From Bacillota bacterium (GTDB taxonomy: Bacteria > Bacillota > Clostridia > Acetivibrionales > DSM-1351): a DNA stretch of 64,000 nucleotides. Numbering within the stretch: position 1 is the stretch's first letter; each line of letters opens with the position of its first letter. This document shows positions 43,041-51,957 of the stretch, in pieces. Made by a program: the position numbers and the translations under genes. Below the pieces are notes generated by a model. The model made no database searches, had not been told where the DNA came from, and saw nothing but the letters and a program-made list of their open reading frames with translations. Location: positions 62,001 to 126,000 of the forward strand of contig JAEZRV010000047.1 of NCBI GenBank assembly GCA_023444055.1. The letters run 5' to 3'.

Positions 43041-44504
43041 CCACACGTTCTACGTGCAATGTCGTCAACTTAAGGAGATATCCATATTTTTTATATTTGA
43101 AGTCATCAAAAATTTATAAACAAGGTTTCATATGCATATATTGTTTTCGTCTGCTATCTTTCACAAATCTTTTAAATTGTCGGTTTGGTCTGATAATAGA
43201 AAGGACTCCTGATGCTTCTTCAATTATTGTTATTATCAGATTTTTCATCTTAGTAGATTGCATTATTAACATTCTAACAATCTGACTTTTAATTCTATTT
43301 ATAAGGAAACTTCTGTTTGATTGATATTTGAAATTATTTTTGGAGCTGGTTCGTTCGCATACGAGATTATCTGCCTCATATTTGGCAATAGAAACCAAAT
43401 TAGAAACAAAAATTGCTGCATAAAAATCCTGCTTAATATTAATTGCCTTTAAACCGCTAAAGGCTTCAATCTGAAAACGATTTTTTAATTCACGGTATTT
43501 GCTTTCAATAGCCCAACGAAGAAAGTATAATTCCTTTAACTCTAATTCAGTTAGGTGCTTTTCCACGATATTAGTTACCAGATATTCTATAGTACCATCT
43601 GGCAATTTTACGTTGACGCACCTCAAAAGAACGCTTTCCTTTGAATTTTTTTGTCGGTACTCAATTACCTTATCCGATTCCTCAAAAATTAAACTTTTAA
43701 AACTGCTTGGAAGTCTCATTAAAAAAAGCAGATTATTACTAATAAGATACTGAAATAAATCCTTAGATGGATAACCACGGTCAAAAAGTATTATTGAGTT
43801 CTTTGTATTAGTGATTTTTTTGATATGATTCTTTGCTGACTCTCGTTCGTTGGAACGATAGCGATTAAACTCAGCATCTACAATGATATCATTCATAACA
43901 TCATATAATACAGATACAGATGCAAGTGCACCATCTTTTTTGTACTGATTAGGATTTGTTCCGAAGATTTCAAGATTCTCATCTGAGTTTGGCACCTGAA
44001 TTGTACTTCCATCAATAGAATAAATGTGATAGCCATTCCATTTTGTTAACTCAGAGTTTAATTCATAGTATTTCTTTACCGATAAATCAAAAAGTTCATG
44101 AAACGCTTTATGTGATATACCCTGTCTAGCCTTAGATATAGCTTGTTTAGACACTGTTGGAAGCTTTAATTCGGGGAAGTCCATCTTAAATTGAGAATAA
44201 TTAATAGATAAAGATTTCTTTGTGGAATGCATTATAAAATAAAACAAATTGGTAAAAGAAAGTTTTCTAGATCTGGTAAAAGAATTTCCAATACGATGGG
44301 CATTAATAAAATCATTGGATTTAATCAATGCCTTCGATTCTTCTATAATAGATTTAAGTAATATGCTAGCTTTCATTATATGTACCTCGCAATCAAATAG
44401 TTATATTCAATTGCGAGGCAGCATTTTGGGGTTACCTTGTCAAGTACTTTTTAATATTTATTCAATTTTTCTTAAGTTGACGACATTGCCCGTTTTACGG
44501 GTGG
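43041..44504 (-). mobile_element. IS4-family (IS231-like) insertion sequence
   Basis: Perfect 19-bp terminal inverted repeats GCAATGTCGTCAACTTAAG at 43056-43074 and 44471-44489 frame one transposase gene on the minus strand. The TCAACTTAAG part resembles IS231 ends. Outside each end lies a 13-bp palindrome: CACGTTCTACGTG left (43043-43055+) and CCCGTTTTACGGG right (44489-44501), 10 of 13 identical. These could be diverged target duplications or an extended part of the ends. Exact borders are uncertain by about 15 nt. Confidence 0.9.
43114..44376 (-). CDS. IS4-family DDE transposase
   Basis: 420 residues. The DDE residues are in YSIDGSTIQVP, ILFDRGYPS and the YREK signature YFLRWAIESKYRELK (Tyr-x2-Arg-x3-Glu-x6-Lys), which defines the IS4 family. 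The reading frame is intact and the ends are perfect, so the element may still be active. It starts at ATG 44376, near the right inverted repeat. Confidence 0.95.
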   Translation of the reverse strand: MKASILLKSIIEESKALIKSNDFINAHRIGNSFTRSRKLSFTNLFYFIMHSTKKSLSINYSQFKMDFPELKLPTVSKQAISKARQGISHKAFHELFDLSVKKYYELNSELTKWNGYHIYSIDGSTIQVPNSDENLEIFGTNPNQYKKDGALASVSVLYDVMNDIIVDAEFNRYRSNERESAKNHIKKITNTKNSIILFDRGYPSKDLFQYLISNNLLFLMRLPSSFKSLIFEESDKVIEYRQKNSKESVLLRCVNVKLPDGTIEYLVTNIVEKHLTELELKELYFLRWAIESKYRELKNRFQIEAFSGLKAINIKQDFYAAIFVSNLVSIAKYEADNLVCERTSSKNNFKYQSNRSFLINRIKSQIVRMLIMQSTKMKNLIITIIEEASGVLSIIRPNRQFKRFVKDSRRKQYMHMKPCL

Positions 44505-44715
44505 TTATGACTTATTCCTTGTCCACGTTCACTGAGTTATCGAGTAACAGCAAATAATCCATTTGTGAAAGGGTGGACTAAAATTATGGGTAGAATTAAA
44601 TAGGAAGGGAGAATTTTAATATAATCCCTTTCTAAAAAATCTGAAAAATCTAAAGAATTATTAAAATCTGTCTATAGGTTAAATATATAGTTAATTACAA
44701 AAATTAGTGCGCTCG

Positions 44716-45798
44716 TTATATCTTAGTTTCACTTAAAAAGTTAAAAATATAGCTTGCAACTAAGCTAGATAAAATACTGATTATTATAGATGCAGCAAAC
44801 TTAAGCCAAGCTTTTTTTAGATTTTGCTCAACTTTCTTTTTATCTTTCTTTGCTTCATCAGTTAAAAGGATAAAGCTGGGTTCATTAATATCTAATGAAG
44901 AACCAACCCATGCGCCTAGGAATACTGAAACAGCAATCATAATTGTAATAAACAAATTATTATAGCTTGTAAATTTAAACCAAGTTCCACTAGCAATATA
45001 GTTTGCAATATAATCAATTTTATCATTAATTTCGGTATTCATTTTCAACTGTTTAACAACTGTTGCAGTAGCGGTAGTTGTAAATCTAGTTGAGGCAAGT
45101 ACACTACCAAGAACTGACATGGAAAAAACAAAAATTCCAGATATGAAGCCAATTGCGGCTTGATGCCCAGTAAGAAATTTCTTGACTTTAGACGGCTCTT
45201 TGAATAAGGATTTTATATGATTAGTTAATAAAAATTCGATATCAATTCCCCAACTTCTTGCTGTATGCTTAATACTATATTCAAAATAACCACTTGTTGG
45301 CCTGTAGTCGACAATGAATTCTGCTTCAACTTTGCGTTTTATTACAGAATTCTTTACAAATAAAATATCAATTACCTGTTTTTCCATACCTTTTTTATCT
45401 TCAAATTTCACTAAGTAAACCCATGTGAGATGAACAGCGACTGGTACCAAGGGTTTTACCTCATTGTAAGTCATAAGTTCATCAAAACTATTGAGAGTAA
45501 CAGAAGTATTATCTTTATACATAATTTTTGCTATAAGTTGGACCAAGCGATTTTTATTTTGTTGATTAATTCTCTGCTGTAACAAATAATGTAGATTTTC
45601 TATAGTTTTCAGGTTAATTTCAAATTCACCTATATGTCTACCCTCAATCGACTGGGGTTGTCCCAATAGACCACAAATAAATTCTTCAAAGTCTTCTTGA
45701 CAAACAGGAAGTTTTACAAAACCCCTATTTTCATATTTCACAACACCACTTTCGGGGTTAGTATTTTCTATTTCAAGTATATTATCAGTTCTTTCCAT
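44716..45798 (-). CDS. Membrane protein of unknown function
   Basis: About 360 residues. The first 220 are soluble with no motif I recognise. Then follow three hydrophobic segments: AIGFISGIFVFSMSVLGSVLA, LFITIMIAVSVFLGAWVG and FAASIIISILSSLVASYIFNFL. ATG 45798 is chosen because GGAGGT lies 5 nt before it. It stands alone between an IS element and a toxin locus, a setting typical of acquired genes. A defence or stress role is possible but not shown. Confidence 0.8.
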   Translation of the reverse strand: MERTDNILEIENTNPESGVVKYENRGFVKLPVCQEDFEEFICGLLGQPQSIEGRHIGEFEINLKTIENLHYLLQQRINQQNKNRLVQLIAKIMYKDNTSVTLNSFDELMTYNEVKPLVPVAVHLTWVYLVKFEDKKGMEKQVIDILFVKNSVIKRKVEAEFIVDYRPTSGYFEYSIKHTARSWGIDIEFLLTNHIKSLFKEPSKVKKFLTGHQAAIGFISGIFVFSMSVLGSVLASTRFTTTATATVVKQLKMNTEINDKIDYIANYIASGTWFKFTSYNNLFITIMIAVSVFLGAWVGSSLDINEPSFILLTDEAKKDKKKVEQNLKKAWLKFAASIIISILSSLVASYIFNFLSETKI

Positions 45799-45912
45799 TT
45801 TGACCTCCAACTTAAATAAATAACTTCTATTGATAATAAATTACTACAATTTACCTAATATTTAAAATTATATCAAAAGATATGTACTTTGAGAAGTAAG
45901 ATACTGAAATAG

Positions 45913-45947
45913 CTGCTCCATACTTAATAATTTAGAGCAGTTTTTTT
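45913..45947 (+). terminator. Orphan + strand terminator
   Basis: CTGCTC / GAGCAG (45913-45918 with 45935-45940) followed by seven T residues. No + strand gene precedes it; the nearest gene is on the minus strand. It may be left over from a deleted gene or end an unannotated RNA. Confidence 0.55.
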
Positions 45948-46026
45948 GACTTTATGACATTTCCATCTATATAAAGTCCAAAACAATAGACTCAGGTAGA
46001 GTACTAAATAGACCAATTACAAGATA

Positions 46027-46218
46027 TTGGTTTATTACACTCATTTTTTTACTTATGTAGATAAAAATAAATTTGAAGCTTTAGACGCAAAAAGAAGGTA
46101 CAGTGCTTTTAATAAAGTAGCGAAATATATAAATAAGCAAAACTTAATTATAAGTGAAGAATACTATAAAATATTTTCAAAGGAGCTACAGCAATTAGAA
46201 TTGAAAGATGGCATATAA
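46027..46218 (+). CDS. Doubtful small ORF
   Basis: 63 codons from TTG 46027 (YYTHFFTYVDKNKFEALDAKRRYSAFNKVAKYINKQNLII). No clear ribosome site and no recognised family. The amino-acid mix looks protein-like, so it may be a fragment of a lost gene. A GATGGC / GCCATC hairpin overlaps its stop codon. Confidence 0.35.
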   Translation: MVYYTHFFTYVDKNKFEALDAKRRYSAFNKVAKYINKQNLIISEEYYKIFSKELQQLELKDGI

Positions 46219-46672
46219 AAGCCATCACAGAGGACTAAATGCATAATTACATAAATGTGAATTCTACAAAGATGCAATAAAACAAATATCAGAGTTAAAG
46301 AAAAAGTACAAATTGGCAGTAGTTCGGATTCTTGACCCTCGTTGTAGAATGTATTAAATAAATTAGGAGTGAGAGACTACTTTCATCTTTTGTTATTGTA
46401 GTCTAATCAGATTATTTCATGTTTGCTTTGAGTTACTATGGTTTGCGATTGGTTGTAATCTGGAGATTAGATTACCATAGTATGTGAAACAAATACACAC
46501 ATTTAAATACAAACTTATTAAACATAAACAAGCCATAAATAAACAATAATAATTAAATTTCGCCTACATATTACAATTTATTCAGCTAAATGTTATAATA
46601 ATTATGTTATACAAGAATTGATTTATGGATGCATTTACATACTTGACTAATATTACCATTACGATATTAAAC
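46219..46672. other. Non-coding stretch with inverted repeats, possible gene decay
   Basis: No intact gene. Pairs seen: AGACTAC / GTAGTCT (about 46374-46405) and TACTATGGT / ACCATAGTA (about 46434-46485). A short frame at about 46257-46357 reads EFYKDAIKQISELKKKYKLAVVRILDPR, which looks like the end of a degraded gene. Confidence 0.4.
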
Positions 46673-46701
46673 TTGCAAATTGTGGTAAAATATGATAATA
46701 T
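46673..46701 (+). promoter_or_regulatory. Promoter of the toxin locus
   Basis: TTGCAA (46673-46678), 17 nt, TAATAT (46696-46701), about 55-105 nt before the possible starts of the next gene. Sigma-A type by eye. Confidence 0.5.
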
Positions 46702-46755
46702 TTAGTTACAAATAATTCTTAGGCAATAGTGTAAACTAGGCTTGAGGTGATTTGT

Positions 46756-46992
46756 GTGAATAAAAGACAGAAAAAGAAAAAATTAAAACAAAAGGGAGGA
46801 GTACCTATGAGAACATTAGAAGAAATACGTATAAAAAATAAGCGTAGTGATTTACTAAATGATGGCATGGAGTCTACTCCTGTTTGTATTCCCCATGACC
46901 TTGCAGAGAATGAGAAAAGTATGTATGAGGATTTTATTAAACCTCATGTGGAAGATTTTTTATTAAAGCATTTTCAAAAAGGTCAAATTTAA
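46756..46992 (+). CDS. Small protein upstream of PemK/MazF-like toxin, putative antitoxin
   Basis: 79 residues from GTG 46756 (after GAGGTG) or 62 residues from ATG 46807 (after GGGAGGAG); both sites are plausible. The N-terminus is very Lys-rich; the rest is acidic (EDFIKPHVEDFLLKHFQKGQI). No known DNA-binding fold is visible. It lies 20 nt before the toxin-like gene under a shared promoter, so an antitoxin or accessory role is inferred from position only. Confidence 0.6.
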   Translation: MNKRQKKKKLKQKGGVPMRTLEEIRIKNKRSDLLNDGMESTPVCIPHDLAENEKSMYEDFIKPHVEDFLLKHFQKGQI

Positions 46993-47012
46993 TAACTTTT
47001 TGAGGTGTTAAT

Positions 47013-47603
47013 GTGCGTTATTGCAAAGGACAAATACTTGTATACCATTTTCCAAAAAGAACAGTTAAGAAATTAAAAAAATCTAATGTTATAGAAGAAT
47101 TTCATAGAGTTGTAGTTTTACATAAACGAGAGACTCCGTACAAAACGGTTTTAGTCGCACCAATTACAAAAGCTACTTCATTATCAAGTAAAGGAAATAT
47201 TCCTTCAAATTATGTACAAATTTTGAAAAGTGATTATTCTGCAATTTTAGATGAAGATAGTTATATTAATTTAGATATGATTATGGTTGTAGATTTTGAT
47301 GATATGGATAAATATGAAAGATATGGGAAGTCGGTTAATGTTTCATTAAATATACCTGACTTGTATCAGTTAGATTATAAATTAGCTTTAACCTATGAAT
47401 TAAATGAGTATTTCAAATTTGAAACAGAAAAAGAAATACAACAAGAAATGGAAAACATAGTTGAATATATTGATGTTGATATTAGAAATAAATTAAGAGA
47501 TATAATTACAAAGATTACTGATAAGGATGTTATTAAAGATATTATAGAAGTAATTGATACATTAGTAAATTCAATTAAAACTAATTATATTTCTAAAAAA
47601 TAG
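47013..47603 (+). CDS. PemK/MazF-like protein with helical C-terminal extension
   Basis: 196 residues. The first 130 match the MazF/PemK/CcdB fold: KGQILVYHFPKR, HRVVVLHKRETPYKTVLVAPITKAT, IPSNYVQI and EDSYINLDMIMVVDFDDM, as in mRNA interferases. The last 70 residues form an acidic helical extension that usual MazF toxins (about 110-120 residues) lack. GTG 47013 follows TGAGGTG. A terminator follows, so the two genes form a unit. Confidence 0.72.
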   Translation: MRYCKGQILVYHFPKRTVKKLKKSNVIEEFHRVVVLHKRETPYKTVLVAPITKATSLSSKGNIPSNYVQILKSDYSAILDEDSYINLDMIMVVDFDDMDKYERYGKSVNVSLNIPDLYQLDYKLALTYELNEYFKFETEKEIQQEMENIVEYIDVDIRNKLRDIITKITDKDVIKDIIEVIDTLVNSIKTNYISKK

Positions 47604-47626
47604 ACCCTTAACTCAGGGTCTTTTTT
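47603..47626 (+). terminator. Terminator of the toxin locus
   Basis: GACCCT / AGGGTC stem, 6-nt loop and six T residues. The stem begins inside the stop codon of the toxin-like gene. Confidence 0.9.
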
Positions 47627-47713
47627 AATGATATTTATTCTCATTTGTTTGATATACTTTTGATATTGTAAAATAATACTCACTAGGAGTAATATATCAA
47701 TTCAACTCAAAAT

Positions 47714-49293
47714 TTGCATGTGAAAAAGAGAATAACTGAATATCTTTTCAATAGAACTGGACATTCCCTATATTATAAAGAACTCTTTGATGAAGGTCTT
47801 AGCTTTAATGAAATTCTTGATGGGTTTACTTCTCTTGGATGGTCAAAGGAAGTATTTTATAATTCAAGGGGATTGGGGTTTGTGTTTAGTCAAAAATACA
47901 TAAACGATGCACAAAAATTTTACTGTGAATTGTACCCAGGCATTGCATTTGTGCAGAGTGAAGAGACTCCTATTTGTATTGATACGCATGAAGAGTTCGG
48001 TGATATTTATGTTAGTTCAAATGTTAGAGTGTTACACCAGAGAGGAGAGGAAATCAAGATTAATGCTTTGAAGCAACTGGAAAGGCTTGAGGAACTATAT
48101 ATTCATGGTGTTGATCAAGAAAGATTAGATATAATAAATAAAATGGGTTGTCTGAAAAAAGTATCTATTAGTCTTATTGATGATACAAGTAAAACAAAAT
48201 GGAAGGGTATATCTAGCTCAACAATTACAGAATGTAGATTAAATGGTTGGACAGGAAAATATAAGGGCCTTTTACTTCCCTCTGATGTTGAAATTCTCCG
48301 TCTGGAAAGAAGAACCGCAGAATTGGTTAATTCAGGCTTAAAAGAGTATACAAAGCTTCGCAGACTTGAAACATACACATACCCAAAGACTTCAGCTCAA
48401 ATCCTTCTAGATCACCCTTCATTACGTGAGATATCACTTAATGGAGTTAAGGAATCTAATATAAAGTTGAATCAAATTGCGGTTTAACTGAGCTGTCGAT
48501 TGATGAGTCAACAGTTGAGGAAATAAGCATTGAACAATGTAATATTGAAAAGATAATGATTGATACTTCAAAATCCCTTAACGTTAATATCATGTCATGT
48601 TTACAAAATGTAAGAATTGCAAAATTCTCAGGTGCTACTTTAAAAGATACCTCATTCCTAAAGTATATACCTAATGTTGAGGAGTTAGAATTGGGGGGAT
48701 TACAATCTTTCGACTTTGCAGACCTTTTACCATTGAAAAAAATTCGTAAGCTCACGATTTGTAAATCTCGAGAGCTTTGTGATTTGGATGCTTTACACAG
48801 TTTTAAAGGCTTAAAAGAGTTAAAGTTCTGGAATGTTCGTAAAATAGAAATACCGAAAAATGAAATTCGCCTTGAGTTAGAGAAGTTGGAAATAGGATTT
48901 ACTCCGAAGGAATTACCCGAAGTGTTTTTAAAAAATAGCACTATTAGAACACTAAGTATAAGCTATTCCAAACAAGTAGATTTTGGTGTAATAGGCAATT
49001 ACGATGCATTAGAGGAATTGTCTATTAATGATATGAAGGTTATAAATATAACAAAACTCAGCCAATGTAAGAATATTATTAGGCTAAATCTAAATACAGA
49101 AAACGAGTTGATGGGCAAAGAGAACAACAATGAAGTCGAAAGTTATGTAAAAAAGCTTGTTAAGAAATCTGGTCAAAAGAGGAAATTTTTATTTGATTCA
49201 GAAGCAGAGAATTTCTGTGTCTATGCAAACAAGCTAGAAGATTTAAAATGGCTGATAGACTTATTGTGTGAATACATTAAGAAAGATAGGTAA
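47714..49293 (+). pseudogene. Leucine-rich-repeat-like protein gene with internal frameshift
   Basis: Two frames make one protein: 47714-48487 and, one frame over, about 48475-49293. The second frame is open well before its ATG 48556 and continues the repeat pattern (GLTELSIDESTVEEISIEQCNIEKI). Adding one A in CAAATTGC near 48474 joins them as ...KLNQNCGLTELS... The product is about 525 residues with many LxxLxL-type strands. Start codon unclear (TTG 47714 or GTG 47720, no close ribosome site). Either a true mutation or a sequencing error in an A run. Confidence 0.7.
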
Positions 49294-49371
49294 ACACGTC
49301 ACTAAAGAATACTTGATTTATAGGGGGCAAGGGAAATATGGTAATTTTCTTTGAAAATATAGTAGATATTG

Positions 49372-49410
49372 AAAAGAGCAAGTATCAGTAATTAAGATAC
49401 TTGCTCTTTT
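49372..49410 (+). terminator. Terminator after the repeat-protein gene
   Basis: Perfect 15-bp stem AAAAGAGCAAGTATC / GATACTTGCTCTTTT with a 9-nt loop. The A and T ends make it work in both directions. Confidence 0.92.
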
Positions 49411-49608
49411 ATTATAATCGGTTTATGCCTTTTCTAGAGTTGCACTCTTAACATTTTTAAATATGATAATTCCCATCCGACTTGTGATGGATATATCATT
49501 AACCATAAGTGTCGCTATATTATTAGTTGATATAAAAGAATTTGACAAATGTAATCAAAATAAAGCAAAATAAGTAAAAATATAAAATTATATGTAAAAA
49601 CATTAAAG

Positions 49609-49637
49609 TTGACTCAAAAATTTACAATTGTTATTAT
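49609..49637 (+). promoter_or_regulatory. Promoter of a long leader or non-coding RNA
   Basis: TTGACT (49609-49614), 17 nt, TATTAT (49632-49637). The next start codon is about 570 nt further on, so the transcript would carry a very long untranslated region. Confidence 0.5.
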
Positions 49638-49643
49638 ATATCA

Positions 49644-50214
49644 AGGCTTATGCAGTAAATGTAAATAATATGTACAAATAAGCTATATATAATATATACA
49701 TAAAAAACTTGATTAAAAATTATATGACTACAAAGCGGATTTTCTTGGAGGATAGCGATAGTGCTTATGGCTAGGTTCTATAGTTTATATTCTTTAAGAT
49801 AACTTATATGGGGATAACTAGCCAGATAAGTACCTGTAAATCCAGAAAGTTTCTAGTAATAGTATGACAGTTCGTTGCTTTAGTGATGCAACAGACATAG
49901 TTTCTTTAAATTACAAAACCACAAAAATGGGCAATTGAATAAAATGGCATGTTATCAAACTAAAACTAAGTGGACAAAAGGATAATAAATATCAGTCTCA
50001 GAATCGCTTGCTGAGCTGCTATAATTGTATGTCACAAGTATTAAGCATTTACAATTTTATTAAAATACTTGTAATAAGAAATAATTTGAGTTTTGAGTAA
50101 AAAATGAATATATATGCAACTGCTGCATGAGTCTGAAGTGTAATTTCATTAAGGAGGATAGGAACAGAATATTTGATTTTTCCAAAAACTAAAACAAAAT
50201 GGAGGTTAAATGAT
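49644..50214 (+). other. Long untranslated region, candidate structured RNA
   Basis: About 570 nt without a credible ORF downstream of a good promoter. CTTATGGCTAGGTT (from about 49763) pairs with AACTAGCC..ATAAG (to about 49830) as a 5+6+2 bp hairpin; GTTGC / GCAAC form another near 49875-49895. It matches no riboswitch I know. It may be an independent RNA or a 5' leader of the secreted protein that follows. Confidence 0.4.
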
Positions 50215-50836
50215 ATGAGGAAATTGAGTTCTTTTTTATTGGTAATTATTTTTTTAATCAATCTTAATTTTTCCCCTTCACTTGCAGCGACTTTAGAAAA
50301 TGGGCAGACTCAGACTGTTTCAATCACAGCAACGGTGCCTGAAGGGTGGGTAATAAAGCAGTATAACGACAATGATACAATGGAAATAAAAAATCTATCT
50401 GATGGAAAGTATGGGGATATAGAAACGGTTGTTGCACAAAGCCCTGTTCCTAATGGGTGGGTAATAAAATCTGCCTCTTCGGACATTAAGTACGAACTAA
50501 TGTGCATTAATGGAGCAAAATATGGTGAATACTCTGATATAAGTGTAAGCAAAAAAAGCATTATACCTAAAGGGTGGGTTATTATTAAAAAGAATTACCG
50601 GTCTTCAGCCGTCAATTGCTATAGAACAGAAAAACCTTGGGACAAATCCAAGGTCTACAGTGGCTTCGGTTACGAGGATTGGAGAGTATTTGCGGCTGCT
50701 TTATTCTACTATTGGTGTGAGGTTTTGCCCGAATTGTCATGAGGGTGTACCGGAAAATCATGTTTGTAGCAGTTGCGGTATGATATTTTTTGCAATGACA
50801 CCGGCACTTTTTAGGTGCAACGGTTATCGTCATTGA
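50215..50836 (+). pseudogene. Secreted repeat protein with C-terminal zinc ribbon, frameshifted
   Basis: From ATG 50215 (GGAGG 9 nt before): signal peptide (about 1-24), then three repeats with a VPxGWVIK core and a GKYGDI-type end. In the starting frame it stops at 50742, but from about 50705 the +1 frame reads RFCPNCHEGVPENHVCSSCGM, a CPxC/CxxC zinc ribbon, to a stop at 50836. One extra T near 50701-50705 explains this. The 175-residue reading is otherwise intact, so it may still make a shortened secreted protein. Function unknown. Confidence 0.6.
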
Positions 50837-50942
50837 ACATAATCTACTTTTGATAAATCAAGCGGATTATTTGATTGAAATGGGTCCTGAAGGTGGAGAC
50901 CTTGGAGGTTATGTATTAAAAGAAGGTTGGTTGAATAAATAA
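50799..50942 (+). pseudogene. UvrA C-terminal remnant
   Basis: A 47-codon frame without start reads RHFLGATVIVIEHNLLLINQADYLIEMGPEGGDLGGYVL. VIVIEHN and DLGPEGGD-like sequences are the signature of the UvrA (excinuclease ABC ATPase) C-terminus. The rest of uvrA is absent, so this is a scar of a deleted uvrA-like gene, overlapping the end of the zinc-ribbon frame. Confidence 0.75.
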
Positions 50943-50965
50943 TTACCTGATTGAATAAGTAAAGG

Positions 50966-51235
50966 TTGTATACTTGTGGTGCAATAGAATATCATAAGTA
51001 TAGAATAGATTTTTTAATCATTAACTATACTCTGAAAAAGTTTGAAAAGCCTAGTAAGATAGGTATTGAGCTTTCACCTACGTCTACACACAGCGACTAT
51101 GATAAGGACTGTACAAAAGCAAGAGAATACTATCAGGAAAAGAATATCCCGATTATTACATATTCTGATAATGATTTAATAGATTGTAAGAAGGCTTTTG
51201 ATAATGTTGCGAAGCGGTATCTTTCAAACTACTAA
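50966..51235 (+). pseudogene. Fragment of a DUF559/PD-(D/E)XK nuclease-like protein
   Basis: 89 codons from a TTG with no good ribosome site. YRIDFLI ... KIGIELSPTSTHSDYDKDCTKAREYYQEKNIPIITYSDNDL resembles the C-terminal half of small endonuclease-like domains with an iDF...IEl acidic pair. The N-terminal half is missing. The assignment is tentative; it could be another type of fragment. Confidence 0.45.
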
Positions 51236-51351
51236 CCATTTTAATAATTTGAGTAAAAAATAGGGCTTTTGCAGTATAGCTTTAAAAGCTCTATTTTTTA
51301 GGCTCTGTCACAACTTGCTATAACTAATGGTTGAATAATAAGAACAGACGT

Positions 51352-51380
51352 TCGACATGATCCTTATAGTGTGTTATAAT
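51352..51380 (+). promoter_or_regulatory. Promoter of the 51422 gene
   Basis: TCGACA (51352-51357), 17 nt, perfect TATAAT (51375-51380), about 40 nt before the start codon. Confidence 0.6.
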
Positions 51381-51421
51381 ATAAGCACAATACGTTAAAT
51401 TGACTGAATTTGGGGGATTAT

Positions 51422-51781
51422 ATGAATTGTAAAATTGATGAGTTATACAAATTAAAGAAATGCTCAAAAGATATAACTAACAATGACCTTAATATTACTA
51501 ATATATCTAATGAGTTAAATGATACATATAAAATTTCATTTTATATACTTTTTAGCGATAGATTTATAAGAAAATATACGGCCTTCGACTCTCATGAGGA
51601 AATGCTAAAAAAGACTGGAGTAAAAATTGAGTTTGAAGAAGATATTGAAAAATATACTGATGATGAATTGGATTTGTATATCAAGAATAATTCTAGCTTC
51701 AATTCATGGGATGAAATGATACAAGAGGCTGTGAGCAATTATTTTGCAGAACAATTAGGAATATATAGTATTTTGGAATGA
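51422..51781 (+). CDS. Hypothetical acidic protein
   Basis: About 119 residues from ATG 51422 (GGGGGA just before). Mostly polar and acidic, no signal peptide or membrane helix. Segments FYILFSDRFIRKYTAFDSHEEMLKKTGVKIEFEEDIE and a C-terminal WDEMIQEAVSNYFAEQLGIYSI. I do not recognise a family. A good promoter supports it as real. Confidence 0.7.
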   Translation: MNCKIDELYKLKKCSKDITNNDLNITNISNELNDTYKISFYILFSDRFIRKYTAFDSHEEMLKKTGVKIEFEEDIEKYTDDELDLYIKNNSSFNSWDEMIQEAVSNYFAEQLGIYSILE

Positions 51782-51873
51782 GTCTATATTTTTACTATAG
51801 GTGATTTCACTCAATGTAAAATGAACATGTCACAAATATTGTGATTATTTTAACTAAATTTATATGAACCCAG

Positions 51874-51902
51874 TTTATTACTAAATCTGTATGTGCTATA
51901 AT
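51874..51902 (+). promoter_or_regulatory. Extended -10 promoter of the oxidoreductase operon
   Basis: TTTATT (51874-51879), 17 nt, TATAAT (51897-51902) with an extended TG at 51894-51895. Confidence 0.6.
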
Positions 51903-51957
51903 CAAGACAGAAAATTATGGATGTTAAAGGTTGAAAGAAATTTCCAATACATTTAAA

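Noticed and set aside
43097..44557. Three + strand frames across the insertion sequence
   Set aside because: They are antisense to the intact transposase and lack ribosome sites.
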